Assembly (NCBI RefSeq): GCF_001678675.1
Contig: NZ_LZRN01000018.1
Coordinates: forward strand, 1 to 64,000
Source: Gelidibacter algens
GTDB lineage: Bacteria; Bacteroidota; Bacteroidia; Flavobacteriales; Flavobacteriaceae
Direction of reading: 5' to 3'
DNA: 64,000 nucleotides
Part shown: positions 17,335 to 26,784 of the stretch, piece by piece
How the letters are laid out: each line of letters begins with the position of its first letter
How positions within the stretch are numbered: the first letter of the stretch is position 1
Notes under the pieces: model-generated
Seen by the model: the letters and a program-made list of their open reading frames with translations, nothing else
Database searches by the model: none
Told to the model about the DNA's origin: nothing
Program-made: the position numbers and the translations under genes

Positions 17335-19278
17335 ATGAAAAATAGTATCACGATATATAGTTTCTGTTTGTTTTTTATCGGCTTAATAAGTCTGACTTCA
17401 GTGCAAGCGCAAGAAAGTAAACTAAAAAACGCTACAGAAAAGTATGAGAACCTAAATTATGTCAACGCCCAAAAAATCTACTTGGAAGTTGCGGAAAAAG
17501 GTTATGCATCTGAAGAGGTGTTTACAAAATTGGCCAACAGTTATTATTTTAATGCGCAATACAATCAAGCCGTAAAATGGTATGATAGCTTGTTTAATCT
17601 CAATGCAAATCCTGATAATCCTCTTGTTTATCTTCGTTTTTCACAAGCTTTGAAGGCTACCGGAAAGCTGGCGAAAGCTTCAGAATATTACGATGCTTTT
17701 GCACAAAAAAGCGGGAATGAAGCCAATATGATGTCTGCACAAGATTACGAGGCGCTTATTCAGGAGAACTCAGGCAGGTATGACATAGCGGCCATTGAAA
17801 AAATTTATGATGATAACAGCATCTCGTTCGGGTATTTTAAATTAGAAAACACGCTGTATTACGCGTCTACAAACGATTCCAAATCGCTTTTGAACACTCG
17901 GAGTGCTTGGGATGGCCTAAGTTTTTTATCACTTTATGCTGTTGAACTCGATTCCTTAAATCAAGCTATCGCCAAACCCGATGCGCTTAAGGGCAACTTA
18001 AATAGTAAATTTCATGAGTCGTCTCCCGTATTTACCTCAGATCAGAACACGATGTATTTCACCAGAAGCAACACCACGACTAAAAATAGAAAACAAGATC
18101 AAAAATTAAAGATTTATAGGTCAGAAAGAATAAAGGACACCTGGCAGGAAGCAGAAGAACTGTCTATTAACAGTGACTATTTTTCTACGGCGCATCCCGC
18201 TTTAAGTCCAGATGGGACGCTGCTCTTTTTTGCTTCTGATCGCCCTGGAGGCTTTGGCGAGTCAGATATTTATAGATCAGTTATCAATGCCGATGGAAGT
18301 TTGGAAGCCGCTGTTAATTTAGGATCTGAAATTAATACCAGTGGTAAGGAGACATTCCCTTTTGTGTCAAATGAAAACGAATTGTATTTCTCTTCAGATG
18401 GCCATTTTGGTCTTGGTGGATTGGACGTCTTCTATGTAAAAATTAAAGATGACGGTTACGGAAACCTATTGAATATAGGCGCCCCAGTCAATTCAAATGC
18501 TGACGATTTTGCCTTCGGAATTGATAAGCGTACTGGCAGAGGTTTTATAAGTTCCAATCGCTCAACTCAAGAAGGGGAATTTGTATACGATAATATCTAT
18601 ACATTCTTAGAAACATCACCTATTATAGATGTGTATTTTGCACAACTTGCAGGGCTTGTTACCGACAAACAAACAGGCTTGCCCATTGAAGGAGCCTTAG
18701 TGGTTTTAACAGATGCTGACCAGAAAGTTTACAAACAAACGCAGACCGATGAAGATGGAAATTATATCATTGAAACCAACAAATTTCAACAGTATTATGT
18801 CAATGTGAGCAGTGAAAAGTATGATACTGATGAAGTCCTCTCAAAGCCCAATTTGGAGCTTCAGCAGATAGACTTTGAATTGCAATCAAATGAAGTCGCC
18901 CTGGTTCCTGGAACAGATTTGGCAAAGGTTTTAAATATTCCAATCATTTATTTTGATTTTGATAAATCTGATATCCGACAAGATGCCGCAGTAGAATTGG
19001 AAAAAGTATTGGCAGTTCTCAATCAGTATCCCAACCTGAAGCTCGAAATACGCTCGCATACAGATAGCCGAGGCAACGATGTTTACAACATGGCACTTTC
19101 TCAGCGTCGCGCAACATCTACCTTAGATTATCTAGTAGAAAACGGCATTACAGAGGCACGATTAAAAGCAAATGGGATGGGAGAGACCAACTTGATCAAT
19201 ACCTGCAGCAATGGAGTGTCGTGCTCTGAAGCAGACCATCAAAAAAATAGACGTTCAGAATTTATAGTGATCGAATAA
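17335..19278 (+). CDS. OmpA-family protein with TPR, PD40 and carboxypeptidase-regulatory domains
   Basis: The 647-residue protein has a signal peptide (to about residue 26), TPR-like helices (about 30-130), PD40/WD40-like beta-propeller repeats (FTSDQNTMYFTRS, LSPDGTLLFFASDRPGGFGE, FVSNENELYFSSDGH, about 230-390), a carboxypeptidase-regulatory-like beta-sandwich (about 440-520) and an OmpA peptidoglycan-binding domain (YFDFDKSDIRQDAAVELEK to the C-terminus, with RSHTDSRG). This architecture is that of PorE-like proteins that tether T9SS parts to peptidoglycan. It follows the PorP/SprF gene by 19 bp, in the same operon. Confidence 0.9.
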   Translation: MKNSITIYSFCLFFIGLISLTSVQAQESKLKNATEKYENLNYVNAQKIYLEVAEKGYASEEVFTKLANSYYFNAQYNQAVKWYDSLFNLNANPDNPLVYLRFSQALKATGKLAKASEYYDAFAQKSGNEANMMSAQDYEALIQENSGRYDIAAIEKIYDDNSISFGYFKLENTLYYASTNDSKSLLNTRSAWDGLSFLSLYAVELDSLNQAIAKPDALKGNLNSKFHESSPVFTSDQNTMYFTRSNTTTKNRKQDQKLKIYRSERIKDTWQEAEELSINSDYFSTAHPALSPDGTLLFFASDRPGGFGESDIYRSVINADGSLEAAVNLGSEINTSGKETFPFVSNENELYFSSDGHFGLGGLDVFYVKIKDDGYGNLLNIGAPVNSNADDFAFGIDKRTGRGFISSNRSTQEGEFVYDNIYTFLETSPIIDVYFAQLAGLVTDKQTGLPIEGALVVLTDADQKVYKQTQTDEDGNYIIETNKFQQYYVNVSSEKYDTDEVLSKPNLELQQIDFELQSNEVALVPGTDLAKVLNIPIIYFDFDKSDIRQDAAVELEKVLAVLNQYPNLKLEIRSHTDSRGNDVYNMALSQRRATSTLDYLVENGITEARLKANGMGETNLINTCSNGVSCSEADHQKNRRSEFIVIE

Positions 19279-19530
19279 AAACAGGCATTCAATAAAATGT
19301 GCTGATTTCTTAAGGAGTATTAAAAAAAATACAAAAAGGATCTTGAGTTGCTACTTAAACACTTTTTAATTGACGAGAGTTATAAAAAGCCTTTACTATA
19401 ACATTAATTTTAAGTGGTTTTTCAGCCAAGAAAAAAGGTTGTTTTTATTGGTCGTTATCCCCCGAAGATTATCCTCAACGAGCAAACATAGAAATACATT
19501 AACTCCCTTTGTGTATGGTTTTTGATCCTC
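19279..19530. other. Intergenic region after the surface cluster
   Basis: No gene is seen. A weak imperfect hairpin follows the OmpA-family stop (about 19280-19312) but lacks a clean T-tract. Beyond it lies the collagen-like remnant at 19531-19607. Confidence 0.3.
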
Positions 19531-19607
19531 CTATACTTGTAAAACCCTGTGCTCGGGATCTCTTACATCACCTTTTAGACCTGTTGGTCCATTGGACCTT
19601 GGGGTCC
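19531..19607 (-). pseudogene. Remnant of a collagen-like surface protein gene
   Basis: The minus strand reads G-P-Q-G-P-M, then after a one-base change G-P-T-G-L-K-G-D-V-R-D-P and a stop at 19531. The DNA at the break (AATGGACC) lacks one G compared with a GPMGPTG-encoding sequence, so a single-base deletion explains the frame change. It resembles the collagen-like segment of the intact gene at 11588-13225 but lies on the opposite strand. No start or signal peptide was found. The feature is short, so the call is tentative. Confidence 0.5.
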
Positions 19608-19659
19608 ACAATGTCATCAAAATCCCCTTTAATTATAGCATTAAAATAATAGTCCATGG

Positions 19660-20070
19660 TTATTCTTTATTTAATTCAATGTTGAGTTTTGCCAAGAGTA
19701 TCAGTTCTGATTTGTTTTTACCTGAGAAGCTTTCGGCGATCGCATTGGCTGTTTTTAGTATTAATTGTTTCACTTGTTTTGTAAAGAGATGTTTTTGATC
19801 ATTTTTATAAGTTACAAAATCATCATAACATGTTTTGACATTGAGTTTACCATCACTATATAATTGGTCAAAAACAACTTCTATTTGATAAGCGGCATCA
19901 GTGCCAAATTGATCCTGAAGATCGTCAATGGCAAGCCATTCTTTTTTTACAACTTCCTTTAGTTTGCTTATTTCTGCTTCAAGAACTTTATGGTCTGCAG
20001 CTGCAATTGCATAGAATAGCTTGCCAAGATTTTGGTAAAATTTTAAAGTCATTTGCTTTTTTGTTTTCAT
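19660..20070 (-). CDS. TerB-like helical protein
   Basis: The 136-residue soluble protein is all-helical and begins with FYQNLGKLFYAIAAADHKV then EISKLKEVVKKEW, the pattern of the TerB-like (tellurite resistance family) fold, with acidic positions of the helical bundle (AAADHKVLEAEIS). Many flavobacteria carry such a gene beside universal stress proteins, as here. It is divergent from the broken usp genes. The function of this subgroup is unknown; the TerB link is by sequence pattern only. Confidence 0.6.
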   Translation of the reverse strand: MKTKKQMTLKFYQNLGKLFYAIAAADHKVLEAEISKLKEVVKKEWLAIDDLQDQFGTDAAYQIEVVFDQLYSDGKLNVKTCYDDFVTYKNDQKHLFTKQVKQLILKTANAIAESFSGKNKSELILLAKLNIELNKE

Positions 20071-20189
20071 GATTGTGGTATTATAAGAATCAAATTTAAC
20101 GGATATTAAAATTATTATAAATGATATAGGTCATTGTTTCAATGTAATAGACCATTTAATTTTATCAATGAATTATAAAATGGACCATT

Positions 20190-21042
20190 ATGTTATCAAT
20201 ACTTCTTCCCACAGACTTTTCTGAAAATTCAATGAATGCCATAAAATATGCATTGGAATTTTTCAAATACCAAAAAACCGAATTCTTTTTTATGCATGCG
20301 TACCAAAATGAATTCTACGATCATGATGAACTCGTTTCTCGTGAGGTTTTTGATGATATTCTGGATGGCGTAAGGAACCAATCCCAAAGCAATCTTAGAA
20401 AACCTACTGAAAACAGTTAACGAAATAGCACCAAATCCCAGATTTTCATATCATATCATTTCGTCTGACAATACGCTTGTGGAAGAAGCCAATCTCATTG
20501 CCGATGCCAAAAATATAGATTTGATTGTCATGGGAACAAAGGGCAAATCAGCTGAACGCCATATTGTATTTGGTAGTCAAACCTTTCAAGTATTAAAGTA
20601 TGTACAATGCCCCGTATTGGCAATCCCATCCAATTATACAAATGGACAACCCAAACACATTCTATTTCCAACTGATTACCTTATTCCCTACAAACGTCGC
20701 GAATTGAAGTTGTTGTGTGATTTGGCTTCATCCTACCGAAGTATTGTTGACGTATTATATGTTTCAAAAAGTGATAAGTTATCAATTAGACAAGAAGATA
20801 ATCAGGCTTTTATAAAAGAAACTATCTGTAAAAACGAAATTAATTTTTATACGGCACAAAGTAAAAAAGTAGCTGAAGCCATTCAGAATTATATAAATAA
20901 TAATGCCATAGACATGTTGGTTATGGTCAATACCCAACATTCGTTCCTGGAAGATATGTTGTTTCCATCAACTATAGATAAAGTGAGCCTTGATCTTAAG
21001 ATACCACTTTTGGCAATGCAAAATTCAACGCGCTCTATATAA
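20190..21042 (+). pseudogene. Universal stress protein, tandem-domain, frameshifted
   Basis: The start, MLSILLPTDFSENSMNAIKY, is a normal UspA N-terminus, but that frame ends at 20420. The second frame, open from about 20395 through 21042, continues the same protein: AILENLLKTVNEIA, then NLIADAKNIDLIVMGTKGKS, then a second Usp domain beginning ILFPTDYLIPY. The two parts together give the length of a two-domain Usp protein of about 280 residues. A single indel near 20380-20395 joins them. Either the gene is broken or the sequence carries an error there. A copy of the same family follows directly. Confidence 0.75.
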
Positions 21043-21063
21043 ACACACTAAAAATTATAGACT

Positions 21064-21385
21064 ATGAAAAATATTCTTTTACCTTACCGATTTTTCCGAT
21101 AATGCTTGGAATGCCATCAAATATGCCATCCAGCTCTATAAGGATGAAGAATGTACCTTTCATTTGTTCAATGCTTATACACCAATTATTTACCACGTAG
21201 AATATGTGCTGATCAATCCTGCGCAATTTGGTTTGGGCGATGCCATTAGGAATACCGCACAAGAGAGTTTAAGCAAGTTGAAAGCAAAAATTTTAAATGA
21301 ATTTAAAAATAATCCCAATCACAAATTTGAAACGAGACTCTGCGATTATAAATTGGCTGATTTTTATGATGACCGTCTGAATTGA
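21064..21385 (+). pseudogene. Second universal stress protein, N-terminal fragment, frameshifted
   Basis: MKNILLP at 21064 is followed by one extra T (CCTTACCG instead of CCTACCG), after which the frame continues TDFSDNAWNAIKYAIQLYKD, HLFNAYTPIIYHVEY and so on to a stop at 21383-21385. It is only the first 105 or so residues of a Usp domain, so it is both frameshifted and truncated. It lies 21 bp after the first broken usp. The two together suggest loss of an entire usp operon. Confidence 0.7.
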
Positions 21386-21452
21386 TAGTTAGTATGTTCA
21401 ACAACTTCCCAAATTAACGGGAAGCCAACAAGAAGGGAAAACCCATAGTTCA

Positions 21453-21484
<32 letters not shown>

Positions 21485-21546
21485 TGACTATTATCACATT
21501 TCTTCTTATCTGCCTATCGTACATTTAGAAGAAATACATATAAAAG

Positions 21547-22254
21547 ATGCCAGAATCTGAAGATGATTATTTAGACAATCATTACATCCACCGGAGTAAT
21601 TGGTTAAGAGCGGCCGTTCTTGGAGCGAATGACGGCATTCTATCTACAGCAAGTCTTGCTATAGGTGTTGCTGCTGCAAGTGATTTTAGAGAGCCAGTAA
21701 TATTGGCAACCGTTGCCGGACTGGTTGCGGGTGCATTGTCAATGGCAGCAGGAGAATATGTTTCTGTAAGCTCTCAAACAGATGTAGAAAAGGCAGACAT
21801 TGAAAGAGAACGTCTGGAATTGGAGGAAATGCCAGAAATTGAACTGTTACGCTTAGCTGAAATTTACGAAAATAGAGGCCTCAAAAAAGAAACCGCTTTA
21901 ATAGTAGCCAAAGAACTAACAGAAAAGGATGCCTTGGCTGCTCACGTTAGAGATGAGTTGGGAATTAATGAAATGAGTCAAGCCAAACCAATCCAAGCCG
22001 CCTTTGCCTCTGGGGCAGCCTTTACGGTTGGAGGCATAATGCCGCTTCTGGTAGTATTATTTTTACCATTGATAAACATGGAATATTATCTCTATGGTTC
22101 TGCTATTCTATTCTTAATAGGTTTAGGAAGTTTATCCGCGAAAACTGGAGGCTCTAATGTTTTGAAAGCAATTATTAGAGTTACATTTTGGGGCACGATT
22201 GCCATGGGATTAACCGCATTGGTCGGATATCTTTTTGGCATTAGTTTAGCTTAA
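21547..22254 (+). CDS. VIT1/CCC1-family transporter
   Basis: The 235-residue membrane protein begins with the VIT/CCC1 signature (WLRAAVLGANDGILSTASLA, about residues 19-38) followed by AGEYVSVSSQTDVEKADIER (about 68-87), which carries the acidic residues of the metal-binding part. Hydrophobic segments are at about 40-65, 145-165, 170-190 and 210-232. Relatives move Fe(II) or Mn(II) across membranes. It stands alone after the usp remnants. Metal specificity is not resolvable from sequence. Confidence 0.88.
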   Translation: MPESEDDYLDNHYIHRSNWLRAAVLGANDGILSTASLAIGVAAASDFREPVILATVAGLVAGALSMAAGEYVSVSSQTDVEKADIERERLELEEMPEIELLRLAEIYENRGLKKETALIVAKELTEKDALAAHVRDELGINEMSQAKPIQAAFASGAAFTVGGIMPLLVVLFLPLINMEYYLYGSAILFLIGLGSLSAKTGGSNVLKAIIRVTFWGTIAMGLTALVGYLFGISLA

Positions 22255-22990
22255 AAAATAAATGATGATATAGTTTTGGACAAGGTAATAGCTGCCAATA
22301 TCATATACTCAATAAACATATTAAAGCGATGATTATCGATAGGACTAACTATTCTAAACTATACCACAGGCTGCACTGGAAATGGAACTTCCGGCATTGT
22401 TGATAAGGATGTTCTGGTAAGGCGCATCGAGTATGATCTAAAGAAGCGTATGATGAGGTCATCACCATAATATGTGATGTTGAAAAAACCCAAACGAAAC
22501 CGACCGTGGCAATGGTGAAACACCCTTTCCAACCGCAGATCTTAAGAATAAAGATTGATTGTGAAGATAAGTTTTCAGCGGAAGTTCTGGTTGGTAAGAT
22601 CTAAGAAAACCTTGCTAAATTCGAAAAATGGAACCGAAATTTTATGCGACAAGTTCTGCCAAGTCGAATATATTTGCTGATGCTGGCACCCCGATACTGC
22701 CAGTATGCAATTAGAGCAAGCTCAGTTGACAATGAAAACACCTAAGGGGTTTGTGATGTGGAGGAGGCCATCAAATCGAGTCCCATTGAATATATTTTTA
22801 GTTCTACGCATCTGGTCATGCTGTTGACCTTGTTTTTTTGGCACCAGTTCTCCCATTAGGTTCTAGTCCATAACATATAGTAAAGGTTTGCTCATAGATT
22901 ATCCACGCCCTATTTATTTGGCCTCCATCACTATAGGAGACCCACCGAAAAATGCAGTTTAATTTTTTGTTTTGAGATGCGTGGTTCTAT
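22255..22990. other. Gene-free region with decayed coding-like segments
   Basis: No intact gene is visible over 736 bp. Short frames with coding-like composition occur in both strands, but each is broken by stops within 60 codons. The clearest (22437-22604) is listed separately. The stretch probably holds one or more gene remnants of unknown family. Confidence 0.4.
22437..22604 (+). pseudogene. Unrecognised coding remnant (56 codons)
   Basis: The frame reads SKEAYDEVITIICDVEKTQ, then TKPTVAMVKHPFQPQILR, then IKIDCEDKFSAEVLVGKI and TAA; the same frame continues after the stop with ENLAKFEKWNRNFMRQVL. The mix of charged and hydrophobic residues with few low-complexity runs looks like former coding sequence, but I recognise no family and no start. 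It may be chance. Confidence 0.3.
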
Positions 22991-23018
22991 TTGTATTCAT
23001 TCTAAATTGTTATCTTTG
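22991..23018 (+). promoter_or_regulatory. Bacteroidota-type promoter of the iron ABC operon
   Basis: TTG (22991-22993) and TATCTTTG (23011-23018) fit the TTG-N17-TAnnTTTG promoter of Flavobacteria, with the start codon 20 bp downstream. It is the best match to the consensus in the window. Confidence 0.8.
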
Positions 23019-23038
23019 TCCTTCAAAATAAATAACAA

Positions 23039-24094
23039 ATGAAGAACTTAATATTAGCCGTAGCTGCTTTTTTCATATTGTCTGCGTGTAAAAACGAGAG
23101 CGAAAAAAAGGACAATGCTGCAGTAGATGAAATGGCGAAGGATCAGGTTGTAAATGTATATACCCACCGTCATTATGAGCCAGACCAAAATATTTTCAAA
23201 ATGTTTGAAGAAAAGACGGGCATCAAAGTGAAGGTCATCAATGCCAGTGCTGACGAATTGATTCAGAAAATGCAAATGGAAGGAAAACAATCGCCTGCCG
23301 ATGTTTTGATCACGGTAGACGCCGGAAGATTGAGTCGGGCCAAAGATCAAGGCTTATTGCAGAGTATAGACTCTGAACTTTTAGAAAAGTCAATTCCTGC
23401 ACATTTGCAAGATGTGGACAACCAGTGGTTTGGATTGACCAAAAGAGCTCGAATTATAGCGTACGCAAAAGATAGAGTGACTCCAGAAGAACTTTCAACG
23501 TATGAAGATTTGGTAGACAAAAAGTGGAGAGGAAAAATTTTGGTACGGTCTTCTTCCAACATTTACAACCAGTCATTAATGGCTTCCATCATTGCCAACG
23601 ATGGCGAGGAGGCTGCCAAGAATTGGGCTGAAGGCATTGTCGCAAATATGGCTCGTTCTCCAAAGGGCTCGGACAGAGATCAGGTAAAAGCGGTAGTAGC
23701 TGGAGAAGGCGATCTTGCGATCGTAAACTCCTATTACATTGGTAAAATGTTGAATTCCCCAGACGCTGAAGAAGTGAAAACAGCCCAGCAAATTGGATTG
23801 TTTTTCCCCAATCAAGAAGGCAGAGGCACCCACATCAACGTGAGTGGCGCAGGTGTTGCCAAGTATGCACCAAACAAAGAAAATGCCATTCGGTTTATTG
23901 AGTTTTTGATCAGCGAAGAAGCGCAGCAAATATTTACCGATGCCAATTACGAGTATCCTATTATTGACAGTGTTGAACCCGTTAAAGACATCAAGGACTG
24001 GGGCGCTTTCAAGGAAGATACTTTAGAATTGAACAAATTAGGAGCAAACAATAAAAAAGCCGTTTTGATTTTTGATGAGGCAGGGTGGAAATAA
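23039..24094 (+). CDS. Iron(III) ABC transporter, substrate-binding lipoprotein
   Basis: The 351-residue protein has a lipoprotein signal (ILSAC at about residues 13-17) and a periplasmic-binding fold of the FbpA/FutA type: VVNVYTHRHYEPDQNIFKMF at the start, ITVDAGRLSRAKDQGL, and the C-terminal TDANYEYPIIDSVEPV typical of Fe(III)-binding members. It should capture ferric iron outside the inner membrane and hand it to the permease. The next gene overlaps its end by about 20 bp, so the three genes form one operon. Confidence 0.9.
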   Translation: MKNLILAVAAFFILSACKNESEKKDNAAVDEMAKDQVVNVYTHRHYEPDQNIFKMFEEKTGIKVKVINASADELIQKMQMEGKQSPADVLITVDAGRLSRAKDQGLLQSIDSELLEKSIPAHLQDVDNQWFGLTKRARIIAYAKDRVTPEELSTYEDLVDKKWRGKILVRSSSNIYNQSLMASIIANDGEEAAKNWAEGIVANMARSPKGSDRDQVKAVVAGEGDLAIVNSYYIGKMLNSPDAEEVKTAQQIGLFFPNQEGRGTHINVSGAGVAKYAPNKENAIRFIEFLISEEAQQIFTDANYEYPIIDSVEPVKDIKDWGAFKEDTLELNKLGANNKKAVLIFDEAGWK

Positions 24095-25739
24095 AAACAA
24101 AGCGTTCTCCTTAAAAACGAGACTCACAAGATTAAAGAGAGACAGCAACAGATGGTCAGTATTTACGCTGGCCATTGTTCTTTTCTTGGCTTTGCCCATT
24201 GTTTTTATTGGGGTAGAGCTGTTTTCTGGGCCTGGGGAAACTTGGGGGCATATTGTTGAATACTTATTGCCAGACTACATTTGGAATTCCCTGTATCTGG
24301 TTTTTTTCTGTAGTATTCTCGTTTTAGTTTTAGGCGTGTCTTCTGCTTGGTTTGTGTCGCGTTTCGACTTTCTTTTTCGGAAGCAAATGGAATGGCTGTT
24401 AATCCTTCCGCTGGCCATTCCTTCCTATATTGTGGGTTATGCCTATGCAGGGATTTTCGACTACGGCGGAAGCATGGATCTTATATTCCGACAACTCAAC
24501 CTCGATTTTGTTCGCATTGATATCATGAACAGAGCGGGACTCGCATTCGTATTAAGTATTTCGCTGTTTCCCTATGTGTATGTGAGTGCTAGGGCATTCT
24601 TCCTCAATCAAGCCAATAATCTTTTAGAAGCTTCTAAAATGTTGGGCGTTGGGGAAGCAAAAACCTTTTTCAAACTCATGTTGCCACTGGCGAGACCAGC
24701 CATTGTTGCGGGATTGGTTTTGGTGTTGATGGAAGTGCTTAATGATTACGGTGCTGCCAAATATTATGGCGTCAATACGTTTACTACAGGAATTTTCAGA
24801 TCTTGGTTCTCATTGGAAGAGCCTCAAACAGCGGTCTATTTATCGGCTTTATTGATCCTCATTATTTTTGCATTGATCCTTTTCGAAAAATGGCAAGTGC
24901 GTAAAGTGAAGTTTACATCTGCAAAAAGCAACAGTACTCAAATTCAGAGAAAAGAACCGAAAGGCGCTATCAAGTGGGGCATCTTTTCAGTCGTGTTGCT
25001 ACCTATTCTTTTAGGCTTTATTTTGCCAGTTGCACAGTTAATTTATTGGGCTATACTAACGGCATCCACTGTTTTTGACTTTAGGTTTATCGTTTTGTCC
25101 TTTCAGAGTTTTGGAATCGCCATTACTTCTGCTATTATTACAGTATTCTTCGCGCTTTTATTGATTTACTTTTCCAAATGGAGTGCGCTTCGGTTTATTA
25201 AAAATGTTGCACGTGTTGGTGTTTTGGGCTATGCCATTCCCGGTGCTGTGATTGCCATAGGGATTATGATACCCACTTTAGCCTTAGACAAATGGCTCAT
25301 TAAAATGCTTGGCAATTTTGGGATCGATTCGGGCTTAATCATCAATGGCACATTAATCGCCCTGTTTTATGCCTATGCTGTTCGCTTCTTGGCTGTGGCT
25401 TATAATCCGATAGATTCCACAGCCTTGAAAGTAGACAATTCCATTCCAGATTCATCTAAGGTTTTGGGCGTAGGAAATTTGAAAACCTTTTTTAAGATTG
25501 AATTTCCACTGATTAAAACTGGTGTATTCAGCGCCGTGATTTTGGTGTTTATTGATGTCATGAAAGAATTGCCATTAACCCTCATTTTAAAACCTTATCA
25601 CGTTGATACTTTAGCAGTGAAAGCCTTTGAATATGCCAGCGATGAGATGGTCATGGAAGCATCGATTCCCTCACTTTTCATTATCTTTACTGCCATGATT
25701 CCCGTGATATTTTTAAATAAATTATTGATTAAAAGATAA
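24075..25739 (+). CDS. Iron(III) ABC transporter, permease
   Basis: The 554-residue membrane protein has about 12 hydrophobic segments in two similar halves, typical of the fused FbpB/SfuB permease. Each half carries an EAA-type loop: EASKMLGVGEAKTFFKLMLP and DSSKVLGVGNLKTFFKIEFP. A TTG start at 24072 is possible; the ATG at 24075 is preferred, giving a 20-bp overlap with the binding-protein gene. The ATPase follows 2 bp later. Confidence 0.92.
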   Translation: MRQGGNKNKAFSLKTRLTRLKRDSNRWSVFTLAIVLFLALPIVFIGVELFSGPGETWGHIVEYLLPDYIWNSLYLVFFCSILVLVLGVSSAWFVSRFDFLFRKQMEWLLILPLAIPSYIVGYAYAGIFDYGGSMDLIFRQLNLDFVRIDIMNRAGLAFVLSISLFPYVYVSARAFFLNQANNLLEASKMLGVGEAKTFFKLMLPLARPAIVAGLVLVLMEVLNDYGAAKYYGVNTFTTGIFRSWFSLEEPQTAVYLSALLILIIFALILFEKWQVRKVKFTSAKSNSTQIQRKEPKGAIKWGIFSVVLLPILLGFILPVAQLIYWAILTASTVFDFRFIVLSFQSFGIAITSAIITVFFALLLIYFSKWSALRFIKNVARVGVLGYAIPGAVIAIGIMIPTLALDKWLIKMLGNFGIDSGLIINGTLIALFYAYAVRFLAVAYNPIDSTALKVDNSIPDSSKVLGVGNLKTFFKIEFPLIKTGVFSAVILVFIDVMKELPLTLILKPYHVDTLAVKAFEYASDEMVMEASIPSLFIIFTAMIPVIFLNKLLIKR

Positions 25740-25741
25740 CC

Positions 25742-26749
25742 ATGTTAACAATTGATTCGCTTTCCAAAAGTTTCGACAAAGGCAAAAATTACGCCATAGA
25801 AGATGTGACCTTCAACTTGAAGGCCGGCCATGTGTGTGCCATTGTAGGGGAAAGTGGAAGTGGGAAAACAACTTTGGTGCGCTTGATTGCCGGACTCGAA
25901 AGACCAGATCACGGAAGCATTGCAATGGAGGGAAAAGTGATTGCCTCCCTAAATAAATTTGTGCAACCTGAGAAAAGAAAGATTGGATTGGTGTTTCAGG
26001 AATATGCACTTTTTCCGCACTTAACCATTTTGGATAATATTTTATACGGAATTTCAAAAGTAAAGCACAAGAAACAGAGAGCGCAAGACATGCTTGATTT
26101 GGTGGGTTTAGATGACATGGGCAGCCGCTACCCACATCAACTTTCAGGTGGGCAGCAGCAGCGCGTGGCCTTAGCAAGAGCCCTAGCGCCCGAGCCCTCT
26201 TTATTGATTTTGGATGAGCCTTTCAGCAATCTCGATACCATGTTGCGTACACAGTTGCGAAACGAGGTGTTTGATATTATTAAAAAGACGGAAGTCACCG
26301 TGTTGTTTGTTACCCACGACACCCAAGACGCACTTTCTGTAGCCGATGAAATTTTGATATTACAAAATGGTAAAGTCATTCAAAAAGATGTGGCTTCAAA
26401 CCTATACGTAAAACCCAGTACCTTATATGTGGCTTCATTATTTGGAAGCACCGTTCACATCAACAAGAACTTGCAGAATGCCTTTCGTTGCCCTTTAAAG
26501 GAAACCTGTTGCCATGCCATCCGGAACGAAAAGATTAAAGTGAATCCGTCCCCGGACGATTTTGATTGTGAATACCTAACAACAGCACAAGTCATTAAAA
26601 AAATTGAACTTGGCGATTCCATCCAATTGCTATTAAAGCTTGAGTCTGGAGAGCAATTAACCGTAATAACCCAAGATAAAAACATTGCCGATACCATTAA
26701 TATTGGCTTCAATTCGAAGGATATCTTAGAATTTGATCAGGAACAATAA
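25742..26749 (+). CDS. Iron(III) ABC transporter, ATP-binding protein
   Basis: The 335-residue protein has Walker A GESGSGKTT (about residues 37-45), the Q-loop VFQEYALFPH, signature LSGGQQQRVA, Walker B LLILDEPFSN and the switch His in VTHDTQDA. The C-terminal third is a TOBE-like regulatory region with CPLKETCCHA, an unusual Cys pair. It should power uptake of ferric iron with the two genes upstream. The operon probably ends at the weak terminator near 26762. Confidence 0.92.
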   Translation: MLTIDSLSKSFDKGKNYAIEDVTFNLKAGHVCAIVGESGSGKTTLVRLIAGLERPDHGSIAMEGKVIASLNKFVQPEKRKIGLVFQEYALFPHLTILDNILYGISKVKHKKQRAQDMLDLVGLDDMGSRYPHQLSGGQQQRVALARALAPEPSLLILDEPFSNLDTMLRTQLRNEVFDIIKKTEVTVLFVTHDTQDALSVADEILILQNGKVIQKDVASNLYVKPSTLYVASLFGSTVHINKNLQNAFRCPLKETCCHAIRNEKIKVNPSPDDFDCEYLTTAQVIKKIELGDSIQLLLKLESGEQLTVITQDKNIADTINIGFNSKDILEFDQEQ

Positions 26750-26761
26750 TCTTAGAAGCTT

Positions 26762-26784
26762 AAAACCAAGACCTAGGTTTTTTC
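26762..26784 (+). terminator. Probable intrinsic terminator of the iron ABC operon
   Basis: AAAACC (26762-26767) and GGTTTT (26776-26781) pair around an 8-nt loop and are followed by Ts. The stem is short and AT-rich, so the call is moderate. Confidence 0.5.

Noticed and set aside
20479-21042. A separate single-domain stress protein starting at 20479
   Set aside because: The frame upstream continues the same Usp domain from about 20395, so it is the second part of a frameshifted gene rather than an independent one.
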